From contig NZ_CP063189.1 in NCBI RefSeq assembly GCF_028609805.1, positions 2,170,001 through 2,234,000 on the forward strand: a stretch of 64,000 nt of DNA, written 5' to 3'. This DNA is from Corynebacterium massiliense DSM 45435. GTDB lineage: Bacteria > Actinomycetota > Actinomycetes > Mycobacteriales > Mycobacteriaceae. Each line of letters begins with the position of its first letter. Within the stretch, counting starts at the first letter, position 1. The notes below the pieces were generated by a model that made no database searches, was not told the origin of the DNA, and saw nothing but the letters and a program-made list of their open reading frames with translations. A program made the translations under genes and the position numbers. Positions 34,714 to 43,988 of the stretch are shown one piece after another.

Positions 34714-36413
34714 AAGTTGCTGACGTCCGTGGTGTCGCCGAACAGCCAGCACACCACGATGGCACCCGGGTCGGGCACGTCCTTGGTGGATTCGCCGAGG
34801 TAGGACGCCCGGCCCTTCTTCGCGGCCTGCGCGCGGGTCTCGCGCACGCCGTCGATCGCGGCTACCCGCGCCACCTCCAGCGCCTCCGCGACAGACGCTT
34901 CTGCATCGAGCTCCGCCACGGCCCGCATCGCCGGGAAGAGGGCATCGACCATCGTCTTATCGCCATACGTGGCGCCACCCAATTCGAAGATCGCGTCATT
35001 GGCGCTCTCTAACCCAGCCGCCAGGCTTGCCCTGGTCAACCGTCCGCTAGAGCCGTCGTCGGAGCCGCCGGCCGAATCCTTGACCGCCTGGTGCAGCTGG
35101 CTAAACAGCGTGCCAAACACCGCGCCGGACGTGCCGCCCGAGAGCACGAGACAGCGGTGGGCTAGTCCCTCTAGAACGTCGCAGTCGGTCCCGCGCAGGG
35201 GCAGCTCGATGTCGCCGAAAGCGGCGTCCAAGTTGTGCCCAAAGTCGCCGTCGCCGGCAATGCGGTCGAGCTCCGTGAGGGCATCGACACCCGCCTGAAC
35301 GCGCTCAACGAAGCCACTGAGCCACTCGTTGGGCTCGCCTGCCTGCGGAAGCTTGTCTGCGAACTCCATCGTCGCCGGCTGGAACGCCGACTTCGTGCCC
35401 AGCACGCGGGGCCAAGCGGGTTCGTTGGTCGGGGCATCGAGAAGCGCGGTGACCTCGTCGGTGGCCTTGGTCAGGGTGACGGACACGCCATGCATGTTCA
35501 CCGCCGTGACAAACGGGCCGGTCAGGCTGCGCCGCACGGTAATACCGCGGTCCGCGAGCCACTGGAGGACCTCGCCGAAGACCAGGTGGGTCTCCAGCAG
35601 CGTCGTACCGCCCAGGCCGTTGACCAGGCAGATCACCTCATCGCCCGCGCCAAGGGAAAGTCCCTGCACGATGCCGGGAAGCATGCCGGCGACCATGTCC
35701 CGCGCCGGCTTGGTCTGCTCACGGGCAACGCCGCGCTCACCGTGGATACCCACGCCGACTTCCATCTCGCCGTCGGCTAAGTCGAAGGTGTCCCGGCCGG
35801 TGGTGGGGAGGTGGCCCGGTTCCACGGCCACCGCCATGCTGCGGGAGTTGTTGGCGACCCATTGGGCGATGTTTTTGACCTGCGGCAGATCATCGCCGCG
35901 CGCAGCCGCGGCGCCCGCGACCTTTTCCACCAGAATCGTCGCCACCGTGCCGCGCCGGCCCGGCCCCGTCTCGCTAGCAGTATCGGTGGCGATGTCTTCT
36001 TGAACCACCACAGCATCGGTCTCGATGTGTGGGTTCATCCGGCGCGCGACCGTGAAGTTCATGACGTCGCCCGTGTAGTTCTTCACCACGTGCAACACGC
36101 CGCGGCCCTGATCCGCCCACGCTGTCGCCTCGGAGATCTGCACCGCGTTCGGGGAAGTGAATAGGTGGCCCGGGCACGCGGCGGCGAGCATACCGCGGCC
36201 AACGAAGCCGCTGTGCATTGGTTCATGCCCGGACCCGCCGCCGGAGATGACCGCCACGGCGGGCACACCGGCATCCGTCACCACGGGGGATTCCTGGTGG
36301 ATAAATCCGGACGCATCCCACTGCGCGTCCGGATGGGCAGCGACGGTGCCGCCGGCGGCCTCAGCGAGGAAGTCGTGTGGATCGTTGCAAAACGAGCGCG
36401 TGGTCTTCGACAT
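34710..36413 (-). CDS. ATP-dependent dihydroxyacetone kinase (DhaK-DhaL fusion)
   Basis: Phosphorylates dihydroxyacetone with ATP. It is 567 aa. The DhaK part (about 1-330) has SGGGSGHEPMHSGFVGRGML at about 57-76 and GIHGERG, with the substrate-binding His at about 224. The DhaL part (about 375-560) has the Mg-ATP loop AGDGDFGHNLDAAF and SGGTSGAVFGTLF. The one-chain form indicates the ATP type rather than the PTS type, and no DhaM is present. A gene stub lies just downstream. The standalone position gives no clue to regulation. Confidence 0.92.
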   Translation of the reverse strand: MSKTTRSFCNDPHDFLAEAAGGTVAAHPDAQWDASGFIHQESPVVTDAGVPAVAVISGGGSGHEPMHSGFVGRGMLAAACPGHLFTSPNAVQISEATAWADQGRGVLHVVKNYTGDVMNFTVARRMNPHIETDAVVVQEDIATDTASETGPGRRGTVATILVEKVAGAAAARGDDLPQVKNIAQWVANNSRSMAVAVEPGHLPTTGRDTFDLADGEMEVGVGIHGERGVAREQTKPARDMVAGMLPGIVQGLSLGAGDEVICLVNGLGGTTLLETHLVFGEVLQWLADRGITVRRSLTGPFVTAVNMHGVSVTLTKATDEVTALLDAPTNEPAWPRVLGTKSAFQPATMEFADKLPQAGEPNEWLSGFVERVQAGVDALTELDRIAGDGDFGHNLDAAFGDIELPLRGTDCDVLEGLAHRCLVLSGGTSGAVFGTLFSQLHQAVKDSAGGSDDGSSGRLTRASLAAGLESANDAIFELGGATYGDKTMVDALFPAMRAVAELDAEASVAEALEVARVAAIDGVRETRAQAAKKGRASYLGESTKDVPDPGAIVVCWLFGDTTDVSNF

Positions 36414-36433
36414 GCCCGCCAGGGTAGTGGAGG

Positions 36434-36523
36434 CTAGAGGCCTTCCACCTCGAAGTGCGACGAGTCCTCCTCGTTCATGCCGCTGGCGCTAACGTCGCGC
36501 GGAACCGGCTTGCCGATGGCCTC
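36434..36523 (-). pseudogene. Orphan 3' stub of an unidentified gene
   Basis: A 29-codon frame (ending FEVEGL and TAG) with coding-like composition lies between a TAA and the dak promoter. It has no start except an internal ATG in GMNEEDSSHFEV. It looks like the surviving end of a deleted gene. I cannot name the parent. Confidence 0.35.
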
Positions 36524-36529
36524 TTATAA

Positions 36530-37402
36530 CTAAATGATCGCCAGCCCCGTCACCGGCGTGCCCAGGCTGACGATGGTCTCGTACTCGCCGGTCTCGGGGA
36601 AGACGACGCGGATCTCGCCGTTCAAATCGGAGACGAAGATGGCGCCTTCGTCCTCGACAAGCCCGATGGCTTCCTTGAAACCGCGGTGGATGATCTCCAC
36701 GGCCTTCAGGTTGTCCAGCGGCGCGCGATTGAGCGAATTGCCGTCCGGCTCCGCGCCGCGGTCGGTCCAGTAGAGGTGCTCACCCACGACGGCGAGATCG
36801 ATCGGCTCCGGCAGGTTGTCTATCGCCGGCAGCCAGTCGGTGGGGTTGGCCGGGTCGAGCTTGTCCAGCTTGACCGCGAAGATGCGGCCCTTGCCGCCCT
36901 TGCGCGGGCCCTTCTGCGTCCAGTAGAGCGTGCCGTCGTGCACGCACACGCCCACTGGGGTGGTCTCCGGGCCGCCGTCCGGATCGGTGGCCACGAGCGT
37001 GTCCACCTCGACGTCGTCCAGATCGCCGTCTGGGTGATTAATCCGGACGACCTTGTGCCCCTCGCGGTCGGCGACGTACAACGCACCGTCGGCGAAGACG
37101 AGCTGCTTGCCGGTGGTGAAGTGGGCATCGTCAACCGCAAGCAAATGCTCGACCGGGCCGGTGGCCTCCGTACCGTTGAACGGAACGCGGTGGACGCCGC
37201 CGTCGGGGGAGGTATACACCCCGTCCGGTTCGCCCTCGGCGGGCTGCGCAGTACCCATCGTGGAGTAGTAGATGTAACCGCCGTGCACCGCGATGCCGTC
37301 CGGCCCGCCGCCAGTCTCCTCGACGATGGTGCGGGTCTCACCGCTGTCCTCATCGACCGCGATGATCTTTTCTTCCATGTGCAACAGTGCGAGTAGTTCC
37401 AT
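36530..37402 (-). CDS. Beta-propeller (YWTD/NHL-like) protein
   Basis: 290 aa, no signal peptide. Repeated blade motifs are GYIYYSTMG, ALYVADREG, TLYWTQKG, HLYWTDRG and IFVSDLNG, about 45-60 residues apart, which predict a six-bladed propeller of the LDL-receptor-class-B or SMP-30-like type. These may bind a ligand or be lactonase-like. The usual metal-binding Glu and His pattern is not clear, so enzyme function is not claimed. Confidence 0.75.
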   Translation of the reverse strand: MELLALLHMEEKIIAVDEDSGETRTIVEETGGGPDGIAVHGGYIYYSTMGTAQPAEGEPDGVYTSPDGGVHRVPFNGTEATGPVEHLLAVDDAHFTTGKQLVFADGALYVADREGHKVVRINHPDGDLDDVEVDTLVATDPDGGPETTPVGVCVHDGTLYWTQKGPRKGGKGRIFAVKLDKLDPANPTDWLPAIDNLPEPIDLAVVGEHLYWTDRGAEPDGNSLNRAPLDNLKAVEIIHRGFKEAIGLVEDEGAIFVSDLNGEIRVVFPETGEYETIVSLGTPVTGLAII

Positions 37403-37457
37403 ATTTTTCGCTCCTTTCGCTGCCCGCCACCCTAGACGCGATCAGTAGCCTGGCGGC

Positions 37458-37624
37458 ATGACTACGCTCAATGACCAGGGCAGGAAGTCGACGAGCTGTT
37501 CAAGGCGACCTTCCACACCGAGACCGCCCCGTTCCGCATGATGGACAACACGGGCCTCGACGTCGTGCTCGACATCGAGAACAACTACGGCTACGACGCA
37601 ACGGCCGACACGGAAGACGACTAG
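37458..37624 (+). pseudogene. Small acidic protein gene with a -1 frameshift
   Basis: ATG 37458 opens MTTLNDQG, and a neighbouring frame continues EVDELFKATFHTETAPFRMM to TAG at 37622. Adding one base near 37481 would join them into a 55-aa protein. The total of 167 bp is one short of a multiple of three. Either the gene is broken or the base is a sequencing error. The family is unknown. A parS site follows 17 bp after the stop. Confidence 0.5.
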
Positions 37625-37640
37625 CGAGGCGCACCACGGA

Positions 37641-37656
37641 GGTTTCACGTGAAACC
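37641..37656. other. parS: parS centromere site 1
   Basis: GGTTTCACGTGAAACC, a perfect core GTTTCACGTGAAAC within an 18-bp palindrome. ParB from this window (62811-63908) should load here. Confidence 0.9.
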
Positions 37657-37687
37657 TAGCCACCGGGGCCTGTAATACTGACTCACC

Positions 37688-38101
37688 ATGAAAGTCTTGA
37701 GCACGAACGTCGCGGTACAGCACGCGGACCCGAGCGGAAGGTACGACGTCACGGGCATCGACAAGCAGCCGGCACCCTTCATCGACGTCGCCGCCCCGGG
37801 ACCGAGCTACGGCGACGGTTCCGGAGTCGCCGGCGACATCATCGGGGACTCACAGCACCACGGCGGCGCGGATAAGGCCGTATACATGTACGCCCGCGAG
37901 GAGCTGGATTACTGGGAGCGTGAACTGGGGCGCAGCCTGCGCAACGGCTACTTTGGTGAGAACCTCACCACGACCGGGGTTAACGTTGCCGACCTGCTCA
38001 TCGGCCAGCGCCTGCAGCTTGGCGATGTCACCCTCGAAGTCAGCGTGCGGAGACAATATTGGGCCGGTTGGCGCTGGTTCCTGCAAGTACGTTCGAACTA
38101 G
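37688..38101 (+). pseudogene. Truncated MOSC-domain (YiiM-like) protein gene
   Basis: 137 aa against about 210-220 in the family. The MOSC core is present: HHGGADKAVYMYAREELDYW and NGYFGENLTTTGV. After LQLGDVTLEVSVRRQYWAGW the sequence departs from the expected VPRQPC region and stops, so the C-terminal half is gone. MOSC proteins bind molybdenum cofactor or handle reactive N-hydroxylated compounds. This copy is probably inactive. Confidence 0.7.
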
Positions 38102-38124
38102 CGCCCCGGCCGGCCGACCGCGAT

Positions 38125-38140
38125 AGTTTCACGTGAAACT
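38125..38140. other. parS: parS centromere site 2
   Basis: AGTTTCACGTGAAACT, with a perfect 14-bp core, lies between the MOSC remnant and the phytase-like gene, 484 bp from site 1. Confidence 0.9.
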
Positions 38141-38166
38141 TTGATTTCGCGCTTGCTGGCGAATGG

Positions 38167-39288
38167 TTAATTCAGTTTCAGGGTGTGGAAGAGCGTCGAC
38201 TGACTGTCGTTGAAGTTGTCGTCGCTTACGACGAAGAGGGTGCGGCTCCCATCTTCGTTATGCGGGCCCCACGCCATGCCTTCGACGTTGTCTGGGTGCG
38301 GCTCGACGGTAGCGAAGTCGAAGACCAAGTCCTTCTGCGCGGTCGCCTCGGTGCCGTCGAGCGACTCCTTGCCCAAGACGTCGTCCGCCCCCGACAGATC
38401 GACCTTGTAGATCTCAGCCCGGTTCTCACCGATGTCTTTGAGGTAGCCGCGCTGGAGGATGTACAGATTGCCGTCCTCGTCGGTAAGCGCCGATGTCACC
38501 CCGCGTTGCGCTTCTACGGGAAGCACGTACTCGGCCGCGGGCTGACCTTTTTCGAGGTCGTAGATGGTCACCCGATTCAACGACGGCTCAGTGTCGCTGT
38601 TTTTCGAACCGTCCTGCGCCAGGGCGTTTTCGTTGACGGTGAGCGCATACTGCCCACCGGGGAGGAGAGTCATCGCCTCCGGCCCGTTGTTGTCGTACAC
38701 ACCGGTGTGCTCGTGGCCGTCCGGCTGGTGGTAGCTGGGAACATCGATACGCCGCACCTCGTGGCCGTCGGCGGTGGATTCAATCAGCTGCGGAGGAACG
38801 GCATCCCCGTCCTTCGCCTTGCCCTCGGTGGTCCACAGAAGGTTCCCGTTAGGCAATTTGCGAATCTCTTCGGCATCGATGTATTCCGTGTAATCCTCAC
38901 CATCGGACTGGGTGAGGGGGACGGTTTCCGTCGCCTCGAATTCGCGTTCGTCATCTGCCTGGAAACGGTAGGCGCGGATCGGTCCGTGCTCGTTTTTATC
39001 GTCGGAGATGGCGATGTACCCGTCACCGGACTGGTCGATGCCGCTGAGACCGCCGATGGAGGGGTCGGTGTTCTGCGCGCCGAAGTCGAACCGGCCGAGA
39101 TACTCGGCGCGATGATCCTGCTCGCTCGTCTGAAGCTGCTGGCCGAGAAGATCCGAAGACAAGGCCGGCAGCGATGACAGCGATGAAGGCACAGCCCCGG
39201 CGGTGGCCGAAACGGGGCCGAGGAGCGTTGCCGCGATCGTTGCGGCGGCTAGAGAACGGACGGCACGAAAGCGGGCAGGCGCGAACAT
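38167..39288 (-). CDS. Secreted esterase-like/phytase-like protein
   Basis: 373 aa from ATG 39288, with AAGGAG 5 nt upstream. The signal peptide is at about 1-31 (ending SATAGA). The mature part is the beta-propeller esterase-like phytase family: GGLSGIDQSGDGYIAISDDK, YIDAEEIRKLPNGNLLWTTEG, NNGPEAMTLLPGG and NVEGMAWGPHN. It may hydrolyse phosphate esters outside the cell; the true substrate in this family is unsettled. Confidence 0.85.
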   Translation of the reverse strand: MFAPARFRAVRSLAAATIAATLLGPVSATAGAVPSSLSSLPALSSDLLGQQLQTSEQDHRAEYLGRFDFGAQNTDPSIGGLSGIDQSGDGYIAISDDKNEHGPIRAYRFQADDEREFEATETVPLTQSDGEDYTEYIDAEEIRKLPNGNLLWTTEGKAKDGDAVPPQLIESTADGHEVRRIDVPSYHQPDGHEHTGVYDNNGPEAMTLLPGGQYALTVNENALAQDGSKNSDTEPSLNRVTIYDLEKGQPAAEYVLPVEAQRGVTSALTDEDGNLYILQRGYLKDIGENRAEIYKVDLSGADDVLGKESLDGTEATAQKDLVFDFATVEPHPDNVEGMAWGPHNEDGSRTLFVVSDDNFNDSQSTLFHTLKLN

Positions 39289-39361
39289 GACAACTCCTTG
39301 AATGCGGGAACCCAGACGACCCACAGACTACCGACCCCTTTCGGACCATATACTTTCTGTC

Positions 39362-41017
39362 ATGAAATCAGTCATCATTGTGGGAACCGGGCTCGCGGGT
39401 CTGGTGGCAGGGTACGAAGCGCTCAAGGGCGGGCACCACGTTCTCTACTTGGAGCAGGAGAGTCAGCAGAATTTAGGCGGACAGGCTTTCTGGTCCCTGG
39501 GCGGGTTGTTCTACGTGGACTCGCCGGAGCAGAAGTGGATGCAGGTATCCGACTCTGAAGAGCTGGCGTGGCGCGATTGGGAGAACTCCGCCGACTACGA
39601 CGACGCAGAATACGACCACTGGCCGCGGAAGTGGGGCCGGGAATACGTGCGTTTTGCCGCGCAGGAAAAGCGCGACTATTTGAAGTCGCTCGGACTCAAC
39701 GTCTTGCCCACGATCGGCTGGGCGGAGCGGGGGAGCGGCGACGCCTCCGGGCACGGCAACTCCGTCCCGCGTTTCCACCTCACGTGGGGCACCGGCCCGG
39801 AGGTCGTGCGCGTGTTCCGCGAGCCGCTTTTAGAGGCCGCCGCTCACGACCGCGTCCGTTTCGCCTTCCGTCACCGCGTCGACGACATCATCGTCCGCGA
39901 CGGGAAGGTAACGGGCGTGACGGGCTCGGTGCTCGCGCCTGACGATGCCCCGCGCGGCGCCGCTTCGAACCGCGACGTGGTCGACCACTTTTCCGTGGAG
40001 GGCAAGGCAGTCGTCATCGCCACCGGCGGCATTGGCGGCAACTTGGAAAAGGTCCGCGAGATGTGGCCGGACGAACGCTGGGGCGAGTGCCCGGACGATC
40101 TGGTCGCGGGCGTGCCGGCGCACGTGGATGGCCGCGGGATAGACATCGCCAAGAAAGCGGGCGCCAACACCGTCAATACCGACCGGATGTGGCACTACCC
40201 GGAGGGCATGACCAACTGGGATCCCATTTGGCCCGACCACGGCATCCGGATTATTCCTGGCCCGTCCAGCCTCTGGCTCGACGCGGAAGGCAAGCGACTG
40301 CCAACGAACCTCTTTCCCGGCTCCGATAACCTTGCGGCGCTCAGCCACATCGGCCGGACCGGGCACGGGTACTCGTGGTTCGTGCTCAACCAGGCCATCG
40401 CCGACAAGGAGTTCATCTTCTCTGGATCCGAACAGAACCCGGATCTCACCGACAAGTCGTTCAAGAAGCTGGCCGGCAAGCTCGGCCCGGGCACGCACGT
40501 GGCCGTACAGGCCTTCATGGATCACGGCGTGGACTGGGTCGTTGCGGACTCACTGCACGCGCTTGTCGATGGCATGAACCAACTCACCGATGATTCCGCC
40601 CCGGAGGTCGACGAAGAGGCCCTGCGACGCGTTATCGAAGACCGCGACTCGCAGCTGGACAATCCGTTTAGCAAGGACGCCCAGGTCAACTACATCCACA
40701 ATGCGCGAAAGTTCCTCGGCGACAAGATCGTCCGCGTCGCACCGCCGCACCGGATCTTGGATCCCGCGAAGGGTCCGCTCATCGCTGTGCGGCTCAAGGT
40801 GCTCACCCGCAAGACGCTGGGTGGGCTGGAGACGAACCTCGACGGCGCGTGCCTTTCGGCGGACGGCCGGCCGATCCAGGGACTGTACGCCTGTGGCGAG
40901 GCGTCCGGTTTCGGCGGCGGCGGGATGCACGGAAAGAACGCTCTCGAAGGCACGTTCCTCGGCGGCTGCATCCACTCCGGCAAACGAGTGGGTGAGACTT
41001 TAGCGAGATTGATTTAG
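39362..41017 (+). CDS. FAD-binding dehydrogenase (KstD/fumarate-reductase-like)
   Basis: 551 aa from ATG 39362 (MKSVIIVGTGLAGLVAGYEA). FAD contacts are GTGLAGLVAG at about 8-17, then GGQAFWSLGG, VIATGGIGGN and the C-terminal GLYACGEASGFGGGGMHGKNALEGTFLGGC. It is the family of Rv0785-type dehydrogenases related to 3-ketosteroid dehydrogenase. The substrate is unknown. It is divergent from the phytase-like gene. Confidence 0.87.
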   Translation: MKSVIIVGTGLAGLVAGYEALKGGHHVLYLEQESQQNLGGQAFWSLGGLFYVDSPEQKWMQVSDSEELAWRDWENSADYDDAEYDHWPRKWGREYVRFAAQEKRDYLKSLGLNVLPTIGWAERGSGDASGHGNSVPRFHLTWGTGPEVVRVFREPLLEAAAHDRVRFAFRHRVDDIIVRDGKVTGVTGSVLAPDDAPRGAASNRDVVDHFSVEGKAVVIATGGIGGNLEKVREMWPDERWGECPDDLVAGVPAHVDGRGIDIAKKAGANTVNTDRMWHYPEGMTNWDPIWPDHGIRIIPGPSSLWLDAEGKRLPTNLFPGSDNLAALSHIGRTGHGYSWFVLNQAIADKEFIFSGSEQNPDLTDKSFKKLAGKLGPGTHVAVQAFMDHGVDWVVADSLHALVDGMNQLTDDSAPEVDEEALRRVIEDRDSQLDNPFSKDAQVNYIHNARKFLGDKIVRVAPPHRILDPAKGPLIAVRLKVLTRKTLGGLETNLDGACLSADGRPIQGLYACGEASGFGGGGMHGKNALEGTFLGGCIHSGKRVGETLARLI

Positions 41018-41132
41018 TCAAGATTTCGCTCGGAGAGGCAAGCTTCGCTTCCCCAGTCGCGCCCCGTCCCCTTTGTGCAACGTGGTTGTCTAGACTCGCT
41101 TTCGTCGTTGTCCATCTTCCACCCAGAAAGTT

Positions 41133-42494
41133 ATGCTCTTGACAGCCTCCACATCTTCGGCAGGAATTTCAATGGCCGAGCGGCAACGGGTCGTAGCCGC
41201 TACAACTATTGGAACCGCCATCGAATGGTATGACTACTTTCTGTATGCCGCCGTCGCAGGCCTCGTCTTCAACCATTCAATGTTCGGCCCCCTTGAAGGC
41301 AGCCTCGCTACCGTCATCTCGTTTCTGACGGTTGGCCTGTCCTTTCTCTTCCGTCCGTTGGGTGCCATTCTCGCCGGGTATTTCGGCGATAAATACGGTC
41401 GGCGAATTGTCCTCATGGTCACCCTCTTTTCAATGGGCGGCGCGACCACGCTCATCGGCCTGCTTCCGACGTACGAAACCATGGGAATCGTGGCTCCGAT
41501 TCTCTTGATTTTCCTCCGTATCATTCAAGGCATTTCAGCGGGTGGAGAGTGGGGTTCCGCAGTCCTTATGGCGGTGGAGCATGCTCCGCGGAATAAGCGA
41601 GGTCTCTTTGGTGCCGCTCCCCAAGTCGGCGTTCCTACTGGCCTTTTACTTTCCTCTGGCGTGCTCTCGATCATGAACACCCTGGCCCCAGGTGACGCAT
41701 TCTACAACTGGGGGTGGCGTGTGCCATTCCTGCTCTCTGCCGTTCTCGTCGCCATTGGCTACTGGGTTCGGATGGGAGTCGAGGAGTCGCCGGTGTTTTC
41801 CGAGCTGGCCGATCGCTCGGAGTCAGAATCGACGAACCCTGTCGCGGTTCTTTTCCGTAGATTTGCACCCCTCGTCCTTGTTGCAGCCCTGATATTCGCG
41901 GCAAACGGCACCGTCGGTTACATGACTGCGGGCGGTTACATCCAAAATTACGCCACCGATCCAACCGGATTAGCGCTCAGAAAGGGTGACGTTCTGAACG
42001 CTGTCGCGGCATCTGCCGCCACCTGGATGGTCTTCACGGTTTTTTCCGGGTGGCTATCCGACCGCCTTGGTCGACGGGGAACCTACCTCCTTGGATTCGT
42101 AACCCAGGGCATCGGTGCAGCGACCCTTTTCCCATTGGTTAACACCGGACGGATTGGGGCCCTGTATGGTGCGCTAATCTTCCTGACACTAGGCCTCGGC
42201 CTTACTTACGGCCAGCAATCTGCGATGTACGCTGAACTATTCCCCGCCTCTATCCGGACGTCAGGCGTATCAATCACCTACGCGATCGGATCGCTTTTGG
42301 GCGGAGCTTTTGCTCCTATGATTGCGGCGTTCCTAGTCAATAAGACCGGCACGACTCTGGCCGTAACCGTATATCTCGTCGTTGCTTGCCTCATAGGTTT
42401 CGCGTGTACACTACTCCTCCGCGAAACCAAGGGGACACCGCTCTCAGCTGACGAAGAACTTGCAGTGAAGCGAAGTTATTTTATCTTCGGATAA
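41133..42494 (+). CDS. MHS-family MFS transporter
   Basis: 453 aa, twelve helices. It has the metabolite:H+ symporter signature at the start (GTAIEWYDYFLY), the MFS loop GYFGDKYGRRIVL and the mid-loop SDRLGRRGTYLLG. It is related to ShiA/ProP-type carriers of organic acids or osmolytes. Start ATG 41133 is used; ATG 41172 (MAERQRV) has a better ribosome-binding site. The gene is visibly poorer in GC than its surroundings and uses many T-ending codons, a sign of recent transfer. Confidence 0.88.
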   Translation: MLLTASTSSAGISMAERQRVVAATTIGTAIEWYDYFLYAAVAGLVFNHSMFGPLEGSLATVISFLTVGLSFLFRPLGAILAGYFGDKYGRRIVLMVTLFSMGGATTLIGLLPTYETMGIVAPILLIFLRIIQGISAGGEWGSAVLMAVEHAPRNKRGLFGAAPQVGVPTGLLLSSGVLSIMNTLAPGDAFYNWGWRVPFLLSAVLVAIGYWVRMGVEESPVFSELADRSESESTNPVAVLFRRFAPLVLVAALIFAANGTVGYMTAGGYIQNYATDPTGLALRKGDVLNAVAASAATWMVFTVFSGWLSDRLGRRGTYLLGFVTQGIGAATLFPLVNTGRIGALYGALIFLTLGLGLTYGQQSAMYAELFPASIRTSGVSITYAIGSLLGGAFAPMIAAFLVNKTGTTLAVTVYLVVACLIGFACTLLLRETKGTPLSADEELAVKRSYFIFG

Positions 42495-42501
42495 GGCTCG
42501 A

Positions 42502-42517
42502 GGTTTCACGTGAAACC
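42502..42517. other. parS: parS centromere site 3
   Basis: GGTTTCACGTGAAACC at the centre of a 22-bp perfect palindrome (42499-42520), 8 bp after the MFS stop. Confidence 0.92.
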
Positions 42518-42527
42518 TCGACTAGAT

Positions 42528-42565
42528 GAAAGCCCGGGGTCGGACTGTTCCGACTCCGGGCTTTT
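42528..42565. terminator. Bidirectional intrinsic terminator
   Basis: AGCCCGGGGTCGGA pairs with TCCGACTCCGGGCT (one G-T wobble) around a CTGT loop, flanked by A and T runs. It ends the MFS transcript and could also end the convergent symporter transcript. Confidence 0.9.
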
Positions 42566-42628
42566 CTGAACCTCTCTCACACCCTTGGAATACCAGTACA
42601 TACCCTACTAAAGGACGTACGACGTCAA

Positions 42629-43804
42629 TCAAGCATCGCCGCGATTAAACCGATTGACCACAAGGGCAATGGCCCCATCCCCCGTCACGTTCGCCGCGGT
42701 ACCGACGGAGTCGATGGCGATGTAGGCGGCGATCATGAGTGCGACCATCGAATCGTCGAAGCCCATCATGTCCGACAGCAGACCCGCAGCCACCATGACC
42801 GCGCCGCCCGGCACGCCCGGTGCGGCGATCATCATGATGGTGAGCATGAACATGAAGCCCATCGCTTTCCCGAAGGACACGTCCATGCCCGTGAGGTGAA
42901 TGATGGCGAACGCGTAGAGCGTCAGCTTGATCATCGAACCGGACAGGTGAATCACCGAACAGAGCGGGACGACGAACCCGGCGACGGGGCCCGAGATGCC
43001 GTTCTTCTTCGCCGACTCGAGCGTCACCGGGATGGCGGCGGCGGACGACGAGGTGCCTAGCGCTGTGAAGTACGCCGGCATCATCGTCTTCAACGACGTA
43101 AACGGGTTACGGCCGGCGACCGCGCCCGCCACCACGTACTGCAGGATCAGGTACAGAATCGTCATGACCACGGCCAGGAGGAGAACCTTGGCGAACGCGA
43201 CGAGAACCCCCGTCAGGTTGCCGTTCATGCCCAGGTCGAGGAACATGCCGAAAATGTAAATCGGCAGCAGCGGGATGATGAAGCCCCAAATCACCTTGGT
43301 GACCACGCCCTCCAGCTCCTTGGTCACCTGGTAGAGATTGTCGGACTTTACCTGGGTCATTGCCACGCCCAAGCAGAACGACAGCAAGAGCGCGGTCATG
43401 ACCTCGAAAGGCGGCGCCATATCAACCGTGAAATACGGATCGAGGGCGCCTTCATCGATGTCGGCGACGTTGGTGTTAAGCACTTGATCGCCAAGCAGGC
43501 CGGGGTAGGAGAAGTGGGCCACCGCATAAGCCAAAAGTCCCGCGATGATCGTCGAGCCCCACGCGATGCCGACAGTGATGCCGAGCCACTTCCCGGCGCC
43601 CCGGCCAAGCCCGGCGATAGCCGGCGCCACCAGTGCGAAGATCAGCACCGGGATGAAGAAGTTCAAGAAGTTACCGAACAGGCCGTTAAACGTGGCGAAT
43701 ATTCGGCCAAGCCACACAGGGGCAACAAAACTCGTAAGGACGCCGAGCACGATCGCTACGGCAATCCGGAACAAAAGCGAGCCACCGAGCTTATTCAGTT
43801 TCAT
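42629..43804 (-). CDS. Dicarboxylate/amino acid:cation symporter (DAACS family)
   Basis: 391 aa, with eight helices and two re-entrant loops expected. Recognisable parts are FFIPVLIFALVAPAIAGLGRGAG, the serine-rich loop FTALGTSSSAAAIPVTLESAKK, and GVPGGAVMVAAGLL with VTGDGAIALVVNRF near the C-terminus. The family takes up glutamate, aspartate, serine/threonine or dicarboxylates with Na+ or H+. The substrate cannot be fixed from sequence. Confidence 0.9.
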   Translation of the reverse strand: MKLNKLGGSLLFRIAVAIVLGVLTSFVAPVWLGRIFATFNGLFGNFLNFFIPVLIFALVAPAIAGLGRGAGKWLGITVGIAWGSTIIAGLLAYAVAHFSYPGLLGDQVLNTNVADIDEGALDPYFTVDMAPPFEVMTALLLSFCLGVAMTQVKSDNLYQVTKELEGVVTKVIWGFIIPLLPIYIFGMFLDLGMNGNLTGVLVAFAKVLLLAVVMTILYLILQYVVAGAVAGRNPFTSLKTMMPAYFTALGTSSSAAAIPVTLESAKKNGISGPVAGFVVPLCSVIHLSGSMIKLTLYAFAIIHLTGMDVSFGKAMGFMFMLTIMMIAAPGVPGGAVMVAAGLLSDMMGFDDSMVALMIAAYIAIDSVGTAANVTGDGAIALVVNRFNRGDA

Positions 43805-43988
43805 GGTGCTCAGTCCATTCAGCGGCGCAAAGGTCTCGGGAAAACGCCTCAGTGGCGTGGCCGATACGAGGGGCCGCGCCGAAATTCATACTGGGTAGAC
43901 CTTTGGAGAGACTTTACATGAAAGGCACAGGTATCCGGCGTATGAGGACGAGTTCGCCCCACGCGCCACACGCGATACACTCAGACGC

